From contig JAPFBR010000003.1 of NCBI GenBank assembly GCA_035798135.1, positions 310,001 through 374,000 of the forward strand: 64,000 bases of DNA, given 5' to 3'. The notes under the pieces are model-generated. The model worked only from the letters and a program-made list of their open reading frames with translations. It did no database searches and had not been told where the DNA came from. Positions 34,703 to 43,667 of this stretch are shown one piece after another. Origin of the DNA: Sediminicola sp035798135 (GTDB lineage: Bacteria; Bacteroidota; Bacteroidia; Flavobacteriales; Flavobacteriaceae). The position numbers were made by a program, and so were the translations under genes. Position 1 is the stretch's first letter. The number at the start of each line of letters is the position of its first letter.

Positions 34703-35761
34703 ATGATCAATCTATACACTACCCAAATTGAGAGCATCTCCTTGCACCGTGTTGGAAATAAGAACAAGGGTGAGGATATATTCCTTTCCTCGGAACCTTT
34801 CGCCTTAAATGACGAAACTACAGGTCTTTTAAAGGAATACTTTTTTAAGCCTTTTAGGGAAAAAGAGGAGAATTACTTCAAGTTCAGCGATGAAGTGGAT
34901 TTGGAATTCAATGAAATTTATAAAATTGTGTCCGATGTCTTCAACGATCCGAGCAGCGCACATGCCAATTCCAAAAAGATTGCAAATTATTTGTTTGAAC
35001 AATCGAACCATCCCCATATAAAGAGTGGGGAAGTATATATTGCTTACCTCACCGATCTGCAATTGGACAATAAAAAAGTAAATGCAGTAGGGGTATTTAA
35101 AAGTGAACTTAAGCACGATTTTCTTCAATTTGAGGAGAAGGGTGACAATTTGGATATCATGGTGCAACAAGGGATCAATATCAACAAGTTGGATAAGGGG
35201 TGCCTCATTTTTAATACGGAAAAAGAGGACGGGTATAAAATCCTTTCGGTGGACAGCAATAGGTATGACACTAAATATTGGTTGGAGAATTTTTTGGGGG
35301 CAGACCCTTTGTCGGATGATAATTTTAAAACCAAAAACTATTTGAAGTTTTGTCAGAATTTCGCCAAAGATGTGGTGTTACCTGCAGAGGACAAACAACA
35401 AGAAGTACTCTTCATGAACAGGGCGGTGAACCATTTTGCAAAAAATGACGCCTTTGAAGAAACTAATTTCTTGAACGAAGTAATGGGCAATCCTGACCTA
35501 ATTCCTGAGTTCAAGAATTACAAAGTGGAAAAGGGGCCCAAATACAGTATAGAGGATGTATCAAATTTTGATATTGCCAACAAGGCTGTTTCAGACGCTA
35601 GGAGGAAAATTAAGAACGTGATCAACCTAGACACCAATATCCAGATCAAACTGGATTTTATCAACCCAGAGTCGGCAGAGAAATTTGTGGAAAAAGGTTG
35701 GGATGAGGAACGTCAGATGTATTACTATTTAGTCTATTTCAACAAAGAACAAAAAAGTTAG
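34703..35761 (+). CDS. Nucleoid-associated protein, NdpA/YejK family
   Basis: This 352-residue protein begins with IESISLHRVGNKNKGEDIFLSS, in keeping with the 37-kDa nucleoid-associated family. It has the central YIAYLTDLQLDNKKVNAVGVF in two pieces and the C-terminal IQIKLDFINPESAEKFVEKG. It binds DNA non-specifically in E. coli (YejK). In Flavobacteriaceae the homologue appears as a lone gene, as here. It ends at a symmetrical terminator facing the convergent kinase-fold gene. Confidence 0.85.
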   Translation: MINLYTTQIESISLHRVGNKNKGEDIFLSSEPFALNDETTGLLKEYFFKPFREKEENYFKFSDEVDLEFNEIYKIVSDVFNDPSSAHANSKKIANYLFEQSNHPHIKSGEVYIAYLTDLQLDNKKVNAVGVFKSELKHDFLQFEEKGDNLDIMVQQGININKLDKGCLIFNTEKEDGYKILSVDSNRYDTKYWLENFLGADPLSDDNFKTKNYLKFCQNFAKDVVLPAEDKQQEVLFMNRAVNHFAKNDAFEETNFLNEVMGNPDLIPEFKNYKVEKGPKYSIEDVSNFDIANKAVSDARRKIKNVINLDTNIQIKLDFINPESAEKFVEKGWDEERQMYYYLVYFNKEQKS

Positions 35762-35790
35762 GGCGTTTGATCTAGACATATTTTCAATAT

Positions 35791-35825
35791 AAAAAAAGGT
35801 GCATAAAAATTATGCACCTTTTTTT
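35791..35825. terminator. Bidirectional terminator
   Basis: The stem GGTGCATA / TATGCACC (35798-35818), with a five-base loop, is flanked by seven A and seven T, between convergent genes. Confidence 0.85.
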
Positions 35826-35853
35826 ATGGCAATGTTCATGGAATACAGAATTT

Positions 35854-36933
35854 TTATACTTGTATCCTATTTTCCAATATCTGTTTCATACTAACATCTT
35901 CATAATTCCTTATTACAAATTCCAGTGCATTACTGAGTACTTGCCCCATGGTTCTACATGTCTTTAACTTTGGGTCATAGGTTATTGCATAAATTTGTTC
36001 ACGCAACATCTTTACATTTTCCGGGTTGGAAATTTTATCACTCTTGCAGATAGCTACCAATTTTTTAATTCTCTTTCCAGAGCTTAGTATCCTTTTCGCC
36101 ACAATCGATCGCTCCTCTATTTTATATTGATCTATGGAGTGGTTCTGTAGTTTCTTACGGACCATTTCCACCATCTCGAAATTCTCTTTAAAAAATTGTG
36201 GCCGATAGACTTTCAGTTTTCCTTCAAAACACTGTTGGTCAAAGTCAATTGCCCTAATTTTATAGACTACATGATCAAAATCGTGGGTAGGCACGATCAC
36301 ATAGTTGTAGGAGCGCATATCCCCCAACAAACGAATCATACACCTTTCATTGAATTTTACAAATTCCTTTGCCAATTGTGCCTTTTCGGACTCTGTACAA
36401 TTTGGCAACATATCCTTGATAAAAACATCTCCTGGAATCCCAGCTATATGTTCTTCTATCAACGTATCCTTATAAACCAAAAAATTGAGATTATAGGGAG
36501 AAAGCATATGCTCTAGTTCAAGACCATAAACTCTGGAAGCATCCGTTTTCTTAATATAGAAATAAGTGAAGTTGTCATTGAGCACATTTCTGATTTTTAT
36601 CCTAAATGGCTTGGAATTTCCAAACGTACAGTAGTCGACCGCATCGACATTTAAATATTGCATAATATTCTCATTACCATCCGAATGTAGAATAGAATAC
36701 ACTTTTTTTAGGCTTACATCAATTTCCATTCGTTCATATTCCGAGTAATAGACCCTGATCCACATAGTATCTTCCTCGTTTTTATCATAAACTACAACCG
36801 ACCCATTAAAACGAAGAAGGTCATCATAAAAAATAGGAATTTCTATTTTTCTACTATAGTGATGTAAATATGCATCTAGCTTAGCACTTATGGGGAAAGC
36901 TGGCTTCTTCTTTGACATTAATCGTTCCGACAT
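35854..36933 (-). CDS. Unrecognised protein with kinase-fold landmarks
   Basis: This 359-residue cytoplasmic protein does not match a named family I recall. Read in order it shows kinase-fold landmarks. A beta3-like Lys is at 128-129 (FTYFYIKK), an alphaC-like Glu at 139/141 (GLELEHML), and a hinge-like EEHIAGIPGDVF at 160-171. A catalytic-loop pattern D205-x4-N210 (GDMRSYN) is followed by a DFG-like D230-F231-D232 (IRAIDFDQ). The spacing of D-x4-N and DFD is what APH and HipA-type kinases have. About 110 extra residues precede the N-lobe and about 120 Lys-rich helical residues follow. It is flanked by terminators and promoters of unrelated genes. It may be a kinase or a pseudokinase. Confidence 0.6.
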   Translation of the reverse strand: MSERLMSKKKPAFPISAKLDAYLHHYSRKIEIPIFYDDLLRFNGSVVVYDKNEEDTMWIRVYYSEYERMEIDVSLKKVYSILHSDGNENIMQYLNVDAVDYCTFGNSKPFRIKIRNVLNDNFTYFYIKKTDASRVYGLELEHMLSPYNLNFLVYKDTLIEEHIAGIPGDVFIKDMLPNCTESEKAQLAKEFVKFNERCMIRLLGDMRSYNYVIVPTHDFDHVVYKIRAIDFDQQCFEGKLKVYRPQFFKENFEMVEMVRKKLQNHSIDQYKIEERSIVAKRILSSGKRIKKLVAICKSDKISNPENVKMLREQIYAITYDPKLKTCRTMGQVLSNALEFVIRNYEDVSMKQILENRIQV

Positions 36934-37026
36934 ACTATACTTATAATTTTTAAGGGGTATTTAATTGTAACAAATTAACGATTTCTTCGTCAAGTTACTA
37001 TAAACAATGCAAAAACCAATCCGATT

Positions 37027-37944
37027 TTGGAAACCATCCTCTCTGTAAGCAATTTGACAAAAAAATTTGGCCATCTCACCGCCGTAAAAGACCTATCATT
37101 TACTATCGAAAAAGGCAATGTATACGGTATTCTAGGACCCAATGGGAGCGGTAAATCAACAACATTGGGCATTGTATTGAATGTTGTGAATAAAACCAGT
37201 GGTTCTTTTGAATGGTTCAGCGGGGGTGTTACTACGCATAACGCCCTCAAGAAAGTTGGTGCCATCATAGAACGTCCCAATTTTTATCCATATATGACGG
37301 CAGCACAAAACCTAAAATTGGTCTGCAAGATAAAAAATGTGAGCCCTGATAAGATAGAGGAAAAACTTGAAATGGTAGGCCTTTTGGACAGAAAAAATAG
37401 CAAATTCCAAACCTATTCCTTGGGTATGAAACAACGGTTGGCAATTGCTTCTGCCCTCTTGAACGATCCAGAAATACTCATATTGGATGAACCCACGAAT
37501 GGATTGGATCCCCAGGGCATTCATCAGATCCGGCAAATCATAAAAGAAATAGCATCCCAAGGGACCACTATTCTCTTGGCATCTCACTTGTTGGATGAAG
37601 TTGAAAAAGTATGCAGCCATGTTGTGATCCTAAGAAAAGGGGAGAAATTATATTCTGGAACTGTAGATGGCATGCTGGGAAGTCATGGCTTTTTTGAGCT
37701 AAAGGCTAGCGACCTAAAAGGATTGAGCGAATATTTAAAACAGAACTCCCATTTTAATGCCATAAAAGAGGAAAACGGCCTGATTACAGCTTTTCTATCG
37801 GAAGATCTGGATGCCGAGGAGCTCAATAAGCAACTCTTTAAAAGAGGCATAGTTCTAACGCATATGGTAAAACGCAAGGAAAGCCTAGAGGAACAATTTT
37901 TGGCCTTGACAAAAAATTCACCATCGTTGGTCAGTGCCAACTAA
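37027..37944 (+). CDS. ABC-2 type exporter, ATP-binding protein
   Basis: This is a 305-residue ATPase with Walker A GPNGSGKST (about 38-46), the signature YSLGMKQRLA, Walker B ILILDEPTNGLDPQG and the switch His in LLASHLLDEVEKVC. The C-terminal 80 residues are the extension seen in BcrA-like exporters of peptides and antibiotics. Translation seems to begin at a TTG, as no ATG lies between the upstream stop and the conserved METILSVSNLTKKFG stretch. A permease gene follows at 46 bases, making a two-gene exporter. Confidence 0.93.
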   Translation: METILSVSNLTKKFGHLTAVKDLSFTIEKGNVYGILGPNGSGKSTTLGIVLNVVNKTSGSFEWFSGGVTTHNALKKVGAIIERPNFYPYMTAAQNLKLVCKIKNVSPDKIEEKLEMVGLLDRKNSKFQTYSLGMKQRLAIASALLNDPEILILDEPTNGLDPQGIHQIRQIIKEIASQGTTILLASHLLDEVEKVCSHVVILRKGEKLYSGTVDGMLGSHGFFELKASDLKGLSEYLKQNSHFNAIKEENGLITAFLSEDLDAEELNKQLFKRGIVLTHMVKRKESLEEQFLALTKNSPSLVSAN

Positions 37945-37990
37945 ATAGAAATCCCAAACAACCTCTTGTTATAAAACAACTGACTTAATT

Positions 37991-38824
37991 ATGAAAAGAT
38001 TGTTAGAAATAGAATTTATAAAACTTTGGAACAATAGGGCAAGTAAGGCTCTGATCATATCCTACTTTATCCTGCTCACTTCCATAGCTTTGATAGCAGC
38101 GGTAAAGTTTGATATTGGCCCGGTTAAATTTCATTTGGCTGAACAGGGAATTTTCAATTTCCCGTATATCTGGCATTTTAATACCTTTATCACTGCCTTC
38201 TTCAAATTGTTCCTGGCCATAGTCATCGTATCCATGATGGCCAATGAGTATAGCAATAAAACGATAAAACAAAACCTTATCGACGGCCTTTCCAAAAAGG
38301 AGTTTGTGCTTTCAAAATTCTTAACGGTCATTTCCTTTTCCTTGGTATCCACAATTTTTGTTTTTTTGGTATCCTTGATATTGGGTCTTGTCTATTCCGA
38401 TTATAACGAAGTATCCATCATTTTTTCAGAGCTGGAATATTTATTCGCCTTTTTTATAAAGTTGGTAGGTTTCTTCTCCTTCTGTCTCTTTTTGGGCATA
38501 TTGGTGAAGCGTTCTGCTTTTGCTTTGGGCTTCTTGATACTTTGGGCCATTTTTGAAAATTTGGGAATCCGTTTTCTTGTCTGGGGATTAATGGGTAAGG
38601 AGGCCTCCGAAAAAGTATTGGATTTTCTTCCTTTAGAATCCATGTCCAATTTACTGAAAGAACCATTTTCTAGATTGGGAGCGGTCCAAACCGTGGCGAG
38701 CCAGATCGGTGAAAAGTTCAACATGGATTATGTAGTGCATTGGTATGAAATACTCATAGTGCTATTCTGGACTGCTTGTTTTATATACGGATCCTATGCC
38801 TTGTTGAAAAAAAGGGATCTCTAG
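37991..38824 (+). CDS. ABC-2 type transporter permease
   Basis: This is a 277-residue protein with six membrane helices in the ABC-2 arrangement. The N-terminal cytoplasmic helix (EIEFIKLWNNRASKALII) precedes the first span, and IVSMMANEYSNKTIKQNLIDG is the typical coupling region after helix 2. It forms the channel for the ATP-binding protein encoded immediately upstream. The pair resembles BcrAB or lantibiotic-immunity exporters. The exported substance is unknown and no biosynthetic genes lie beside it. Confidence 0.9.
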   Translation: MKRLLEIEFIKLWNNRASKALIISYFILLTSIALIAAVKFDIGPVKFHLAEQGIFNFPYIWHFNTFITAFFKLFLAIVIVSMMANEYSNKTIKQNLIDGLSKKEFVLSKFLTVISFSLVSTIFVFLVSLILGLVYSDYNEVSIIFSELEYLFAFFIKLVGFFSFCLFLGILVKRSAFALGFLILWAIFENLGIRFLVWGLMGKEASEKVLDFLPLESMSNLLKEPFSRLGAVQTVASQIGEKFNMDYVVHWYEILIVLFWTACFIYGSYALLKKRDL

Positions 38825-38969
38825 TTCTTATAAAGCTTAAGTTTTACTGGCCTTTTTGATTGGATGTTTTCTTAAAGTCGTTTTTATTAAACTTTTTGGG
38901 ATACAAACGAATCGTTAAAATTAGTTGCCTTGAACTACTTTAACCATCCTTCTTTCGTAATTTTACAAG

Positions 38970-40961
38970 ATGAAATTCAAAGTAGTATCGGAATTTAAAC
39001 CTACCGGAGACCAGCCTAAAGCCATAAAGGAATTGGTGGAGGGCATTGAATCCAATGAACCGTACCAAACCCTTTTAGGGGTCACAGGGTCTGGAAAAAC
39101 CTTTACCGTTGCCAACGTTATAGAATCGGTACAAAAACCTACTTTGGTATTGGCACATAACAAAACATTGGCGGCCCAACTGTATTCCGAATTCAAACAG
39201 TTCTTTCCAGAAAATGCCGTGGAATATTTTGTTTCTTATTACGATTATTACCAGCCAGAGGCCTATATCCCTACTTCTGGCACATATATTGAAAAAGATC
39301 TTTCTATTAATGAGGACATAGAGAAGCTGCGTTTAAGCACCACTTCCTCTCTACTTTCAGGACGAAGGGATGTTTTGGTTGTGGCATCGGTATCTTGTTT
39401 GTACGGGATTGGAAATCCGGTTGAATTTAAAAAAAATGTAATCTCTGTCCATAAGGGCCAAGTCATATCCAGGACAAAATTTTTACACCAACTCGTACAG
39501 AGCCTGTATTCCCGAACGACGGCCGATTTTAGAAATGGAAACTTTAGGGTAAAGGGCGATGTCGTGGATGTATTCCCCAGTTATGCCGACCATGCCTTTA
39601 GAATCCACTTTTTCGGGGACGAAATAGAAGAAATAGAAGCATTTGATCCTTTTAAGAACAAGGTGGTCGAAATCTATGAAAATCTGAATATCTATCCTGC
39701 AAATATGTTTGTTACCTCTCCTGATATCCTGCAGAATGCCATTCATCAGATCCAAGATGATCTGGTAAAGCAAATAACCTATTTCCAAGAAATTGGAAAA
39801 CCATTGGAGGCGAAACGCTTGGAGGAACGCACGAACTTTGATTTGGAGATGATCAGGGAATTGGGCTATTGCTCTGGGATTGAAAACTACTCTCGATACC
39901 TGGATGGAAGGCAAGCCGGCACTCGGCCTTTTTGCCTATTGGATTATTTTCCTGACGACTACCTTATGGTAATTGATGAAAGCCACGTTACTTTACCACA
40001 AGTTCACGCCATGTACGGGGGAGACAGGTCCAGAAAGATAAATTTGGTGGATTACGGGTTTAGATTACCTGCCGCTATGGACAACAGACCTTTAAAGTTT
40101 GAAGAGTTTGAAGCCTTACAAAACCAGACCCTGTATGTGAGTGCCACACCTGCAGATTATGAATTGAAATTGAGTCAAGGCGTGTTTGTAGAACAGGTCA
40201 TCCGCCCTACAGGTCTACTAGACCCAGTAATAGAAATACGTCCCAGCCAAAACCAAATTGATGATCTTGTAGAGGAGATACAACTGCGGGTAGAAAGAGA
40301 TGAAAGGACACTTGTTACCACGTTGACCAAACGTATGGCTGAGGAGCTTGCCAAGTATTTATCCCGGATCAATGTAAGATGTCGCTATATCCATAGTGAT
40401 GTGGATACCTTGGAGCGTGTGGAAATCATGCAGGATCTTCGAAAAGGAATTTTTGATGTACTTATTGGAGTGAACCTATTAAGGGAAGGATTGGATTTAC
40501 CCGAAGTTTCCTTGGTGGCGATTTTGGATGCCGATAAAGAAGGGTTCCTGCGTAGTTCGCGATCCTTGACACAGACTGTGGGAAGGGCTGCAAGACATCT
40601 TAATGGTAGAGCAATAATGTATGCCGATAAGATAACTGCCAGCATGCAAAAAACAATAGATGAAACCAATTATAGAAGGGAAAAACAAATAGCTTACAAT
40701 ACGGAAAACAATTTGGTGCCCAAGGCTTTGAACAAAAGTTTGGACAATGCCCTGACAAAAAATTCCGTGTCTGCCTACCATTTTGAAAAAGAAGAAATGC
40801 GGGCGGCAGAACCTGACCTAAAATACATTACGATAGAGCAGAAGCAACAGATTATTCGGGACAAAAGAAAGGCAATGGAGAAGGCAGCCAAGGAATTGGA
40901 TTTTATGCAGGCAGCAAAATTAAGGGATGAGATTAAAATGCTTCAAGAACAGGAAAACTAA
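38970..40961 (+). CDS. uvrB: Excinuclease ABC subunit B
   Basis: This 663-residue nucleotide excision repair helicase has Walker A GVTGSGKT (about 38-45), the beta-hairpin YYDYYQPEAYIP, DESHVTLPQVHAMYGGDRSRK in two parts, helicase motifs V and VI (LLREGLDLPEVSLVAILDAD and QTVGRAARH), and the C-terminal UVR domain for UvrC contact (KELDFMQAAKLRDEIKML). It verifies DNA damage delivered by UvrA. The M20 peptidase gene starts six bases after its stop and may be read from the same transcript. Confidence 0.98.
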   Translation: MKFKVVSEFKPTGDQPKAIKELVEGIESNEPYQTLLGVTGSGKTFTVANVIESVQKPTLVLAHNKTLAAQLYSEFKQFFPENAVEYFVSYYDYYQPEAYIPTSGTYIEKDLSINEDIEKLRLSTTSSLLSGRRDVLVVASVSCLYGIGNPVEFKKNVISVHKGQVISRTKFLHQLVQSLYSRTTADFRNGNFRVKGDVVDVFPSYADHAFRIHFFGDEIEEIEAFDPFKNKVVEIYENLNIYPANMFVTSPDILQNAIHQIQDDLVKQITYFQEIGKPLEAKRLEERTNFDLEMIRELGYCSGIENYSRYLDGRQAGTRPFCLLDYFPDDYLMVIDESHVTLPQVHAMYGGDRSRKINLVDYGFRLPAAMDNRPLKFEEFEALQNQTLYVSATPADYELKLSQGVFVEQVIRPTGLLDPVIEIRPSQNQIDDLVEEIQLRVERDERTLVTTLTKRMAEELAKYLSRINVRCRYIHSDVDTLERVEIMQDLRKGIFDVLIGVNLLREGLDLPEVSLVAILDADKEGFLRSSRSLTQTVGRAARHLNGRAIMYADKITASMQKTIDETNYRREKQIAYNTENNLVPKALNKSLDNALTKNSVSAYHFEKEEMRAAEPDLKYITIEQKQQIIRDKRKAMEKAAKELDFMQAAKLRDEIKMLQEQEN

Positions 40962-40967
40962 ACGCAA

Positions 40968-42506
40968 ATGAAAAAAGTAAGGAACCACTTGACCACCACC
41001 CTATTGTTGTTTATCTCATTTTCATTCATTGTCCATTCCCAATCCCTTTCAAAAGAAGAAATCGTCGAATTATCACAGAAGAAATTTCCAGAGGCGGTCC
41101 AACAACTTAAATTGTTTTTAGAATTGCCAAATGATGGTAATTTTCCTGACCAGATCCAAACCAATCTAAAAAAATGCCAGGAGCTGTTTGCTGATTTGGA
41201 CTTCAAATTCCAAGTGATTCCCACGGGGGGAGCTCCATTGTTATTTGCCGAAAAAAAGTTCCATAAAAATGCAAAAACTGTCCTTTTTTATCTGCAGATA
41301 GACGGTCAACCGGTAGACACAACCAAATGGGACCAAAAAAGCCCTTTCCTTCCCGTTCTAAAAGAACCTATTGGAATGGACCAATGGAAGGACATCAATT
41401 TTGAAAGCTTAAAAACCACTTACAATCCGGAGTGGAGGATTTTCGCTCGATCTTCCTCCGATTCCAAAGGTCCTGCAATGTCCTTGATAACGGCCTTACA
41501 AATATTGAAGAGCAAGAAAAAAAAACCAGCCTACAATATCAAGGTAATCATGGATTTCCAAGAAGAACTTGGCTCTCCCCTTTTACCTGAAACCGTCAAA
41601 CAAAACCAAGACCTTCTAAAGGCAGATATGGTTTTGATCATGGATGGCACAAGACATGTATCAAATTTACCCACCTTAACATATGGAGCGAGGGGAATTA
41701 CAACGGCTACCTTAAAAGTATTTGGCGCCAAAGTACCATTGCATAGTGGTCAATATGGCAACTTTGCCCCAAATCCAGTCTTTAGCACCGCTCGATTACT
41801 GGGAAAACTAAAGGATGAAAGCGGCAGGGTAACCTTACCCGGATTTTATGATGGAATCCATTTATCGGAAAATGAAAAGAAATTATTGAATAGCCTACCC
41901 GAAGATCTGGATCGTATAAAACTAGATTTGGGCATTGCAGCGCAGGAAGGTATAGGTGCCACCTATCAAGAAGCATTACAATACCCATCCCTAAATATCA
42001 GGGGTTTGGAAGCGGCCTATGTTGGAAAGGAAGTGCGCACAATAATCCCCAATGAGGTCCTCGTGGAAATTGACATGCGTTTGGTGCCAGAATCCGATGG
42101 AGACAAATTGATGAAATCCTTACGACAATTCATCAGTAGTGAAGGTTTTCATTTAGTTGATAGCATCCCTAGTGAAGAGGAAAGGCAGAACTACCCTAAA
42201 TTGGCTTCATTTACCTACAAGCTGGGTTCTAAAGCGTTTAGAACTGATTTCGATAGCAATGTGGGGCACATGCTCAATAAGGCTTTGAATCGCATCTTCG
42301 GCGATAAAATTGTAAACATGAGAACAACGGGAGGGTCACAACCCATTGGGGCCTTTATAGAAAATTTGGGAATCCCTGCAGTGTCCATACGAATACCCAA
42401 TCCTGACAATAACATCCATGCGCCAAATGAAAATTTAAGATTGGGCAACTACATGGAAGGCATTCAAAGCTGTTTGGCTATTTTGGACGAACCCATTCCC
42501 AACTAA
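40968..42506 (+). CDS. Secreted M20 family dipeptidase-like protein with altered metal ligand
   Basis: This is a 512-residue protein with a signal peptide (1-24, ending VHS). M20 landmarks are present: RSSSDSKGPAMSLITAL with the bridging Asp, FQEELGSP with the catalytic and ligand Glu, ERQNYPKL in the lid, and a C-terminal NNIHAPNENLRL with its His. The usual first-ligand motif H-x-D reads LQIDGQPVD, so His is replaced by Gln. The enzyme may bind one metal only, or be a modified class found in flavobacteria. It should act in the periplasm on short peptides. Close linkage to uvrB seems incidental. Confidence 0.85.
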   Translation: MKKVRNHLTTTLLLFISFSFIVHSQSLSKEEIVELSQKKFPEAVQQLKLFLELPNDGNFPDQIQTNLKKCQELFADLDFKFQVIPTGGAPLLFAEKKFHKNAKTVLFYLQIDGQPVDTTKWDQKSPFLPVLKEPIGMDQWKDINFESLKTTYNPEWRIFARSSSDSKGPAMSLITALQILKSKKKKPAYNIKVIMDFQEELGSPLLPETVKQNQDLLKADMVLIMDGTRHVSNLPTLTYGARGITTATLKVFGAKVPLHSGQYGNFAPNPVFSTARLLGKLKDESGRVTLPGFYDGIHLSENEKKLLNSLPEDLDRIKLDLGIAAQEGIGATYQEALQYPSLNIRGLEAAYVGKEVRTIIPNEVLVEIDMRLVPESDGDKLMKSLRQFISSEGFHLVDSIPSEEERQNYPKLASFTYKLGSKAFRTDFDSNVGHMLNKALNRIFGDKIVNMRTTGGSQPIGAFIENLGIPAVSIRIPNPDNNIHAPNENLRLGNYMEGIQSCLAILDEPIPN

Positions 42507-42509
42507 AAA

Positions 42510-42537
42510 GGCACCCTGTACGAACAGGGTGCCTTTT
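42510..42537. terminator. Terminator after the M20 peptidase gene
   Basis: The stem GGCACCCTG / CAGGGTGCC (42510-42533) has a six-base loop and is followed by four T. It lies between convergent genes (the hsp20 gene reads from the other side). Confidence 0.75.
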
Positions 42538-42569
42538 GAAACAAATTAACTAAACCAACCTAAATTTAT

Positions 42570-42995
42570 TTAAGCAATCTCAATCATTCTTTTTGGTTTC
42601 GGTAAGGCCTCATCTTTTTTAGGAAGTACAAATTTTAAGATCCCATCCTCATAAGAAGCATTGATATTTTCGGAGTCGATGGTGTCGGGTAAAGTAAATG
42701 CCCTTTTAAAAGACGAATACGAAAATTCCCTTCTCGTATATTGCTCTTCAGCAATATTCTCTTCATGTTTGACTTCAGAAGAAATGGTTAAAACATCATG
42801 GTCCATTTCTATGTTAAAATCATCTTTTTTTCTTCCTGGAACGGCCAATTCCAATTCAAAATTAGTTTCATTTTCCCTAATGTTTACTGCAGGTACTGAG
42901 CTACTGTAGTTATCCAAACCTCCAAACCAATCTGGTTTGAAAATCTCATTCATTAAGGAAGGAAACAGCGGGTGATTTCTTTTAATGGTGCTCAT
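42570..42995 (-). CDS. Small heat-shock protein, Hsp20/alpha-crystallin family
   Basis: This is a 142-residue chaperone. The alpha-crystallin domain spans about 38-130 (NIRENETNFELELAVPGRKK, with DVLTISSEVKHE and AFTLPDTIDSENINASYEDG further on), and a C-terminal I-x-I tail is present (MIEIA). It holds unfolding proteins for refolding. I set the start at 42995 because MSTIKRNHPLFPSLMNEIF is the family-like N terminus; the frame is open to 43106 but the extra 37 residues overlap the promoter. Expression seems to be controlled by two palindromes around its own promoter (43069-43123). Confidence 0.95.
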   Translation of the reverse strand: MSTIKRNHPLFPSLMNEIFKPDWFGGLDNYSSSVPAVNIRENETNFELELAVPGRKKDDFNIEMDHDVLTISSEVKHEENIAEEQYTRREFSYSSFKRAFTLPDTIDSENINASYEDGILKFVLPKKDEALPKPKRMIEIA

Positions 42996-43068
42996 GGCTA
43001 TCAATTTTTTAATTAGACATATATTGTTTTTATAGTCCAATTCAAAACATATACCATTTCCAATTACA

Positions 43069-43123
43069 TGACACAATGTCGTTTTGTCGCAAAAATAAAG
43101 CGACATTATGTCGCTTTATTCAA
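43069..43123 (-). promoter_or_regulatory. hsp20 promoter with two palindromic operators
   Basis: On the minus strand, TTG (complement of 43121-43123), 23 bases, then TATTTTTG (complement of 43090-43097) forms a flavobacterial promoter. The spacer holds CGACATTATGTCG (43101-43113), a near-perfect palindrome. A second half-matching copy TGACACAATGTCG (43069-43081) lies at about the transcription start. The TTG overlaps the stop codon of the upstream TerB-like gene. The layout is that of a repressor covering a promoter; the regulator is not identified. Confidence 0.6.
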
Positions 43124-43521
43124 TTATAATGAATCTTAAATATATTTATGAGAATCTCTGGAGGTATAATCTTGTCAGGGTATTTGTGCATAATGGTAAG
43201 CACTTGTTCTATAGCTGAGGGCGGTAAGCCCATTCCCAACCCTATATTGTGCAACAAAGCCACCTCCAAGGAGGTATCGGTCCTATCCACGTTCATCAAC
43301 AAGACCAATCTATGAAACTGTAATATACGCTCAGCCTCCGACTTCAAGAAGACCGGCATCGCAGTTTTATCAAACAAGGAATCAAAAGTTGGTTTATCTA
43401 CCCCTAACTGATTTGCTACCTTTAACAAAAAATTATATTCTTCCGTTTTAACTGAATGGTCTACTCTTGCAAATGCTATCATTTCAGAGAGAATGCTCAG
43501 TTTTTCTTCAAAAGTGCTCAT
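43120..43521 (-). CDS. TerB-like tellurite-resistance family protein
   Basis: This is a 133-residue all-helical protein. MSTFEEKLSILSEMIAFARVDHSV and EYNFLLKVANQLGVD match the TerB/DjlA N-terminal type fold, with acidic residues (RVDHSVKTEEY) that could bind metal. The usual function is unclear; TerB proteins are linked to membrane stress. I chose the ATG at 43521; the frame extends to 43560 with an atypical stretch. Its stop codon overlaps the hsp20 promoter. Confidence 0.75.
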   Translation of the reverse strand: MSTFEEKLSILSEMIAFARVDHSVKTEEYNFLLKVANQLGVDKPTFDSLFDKTAMPVFLKSEAERILQFHRLVLLMNVDRTDTSLEVALLHNIGLGMGLPPSAIEQVLTIMHKYPDKIIPPEILINIFKIHYN

Positions 43522-43667
43522 ACATTTCTGTTTTAGAACTAGTTTACTGAATAACAACATCTTTTATAACTAAAAAAATGGTGTCTTTCGTATAAACCAA
43601 AGCAAATATATTAATGGGCAAATATCATAAAACTTATTTGTAGTACCTTGCAGAAAATTAATTTTTC

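Noticed and set aside
42570..43106. Hsp20 start at 43106
   Set aside because: The additional 37 residues overlap the palindromes and promoter and are unlike the family. The ATG at 42995 fits.
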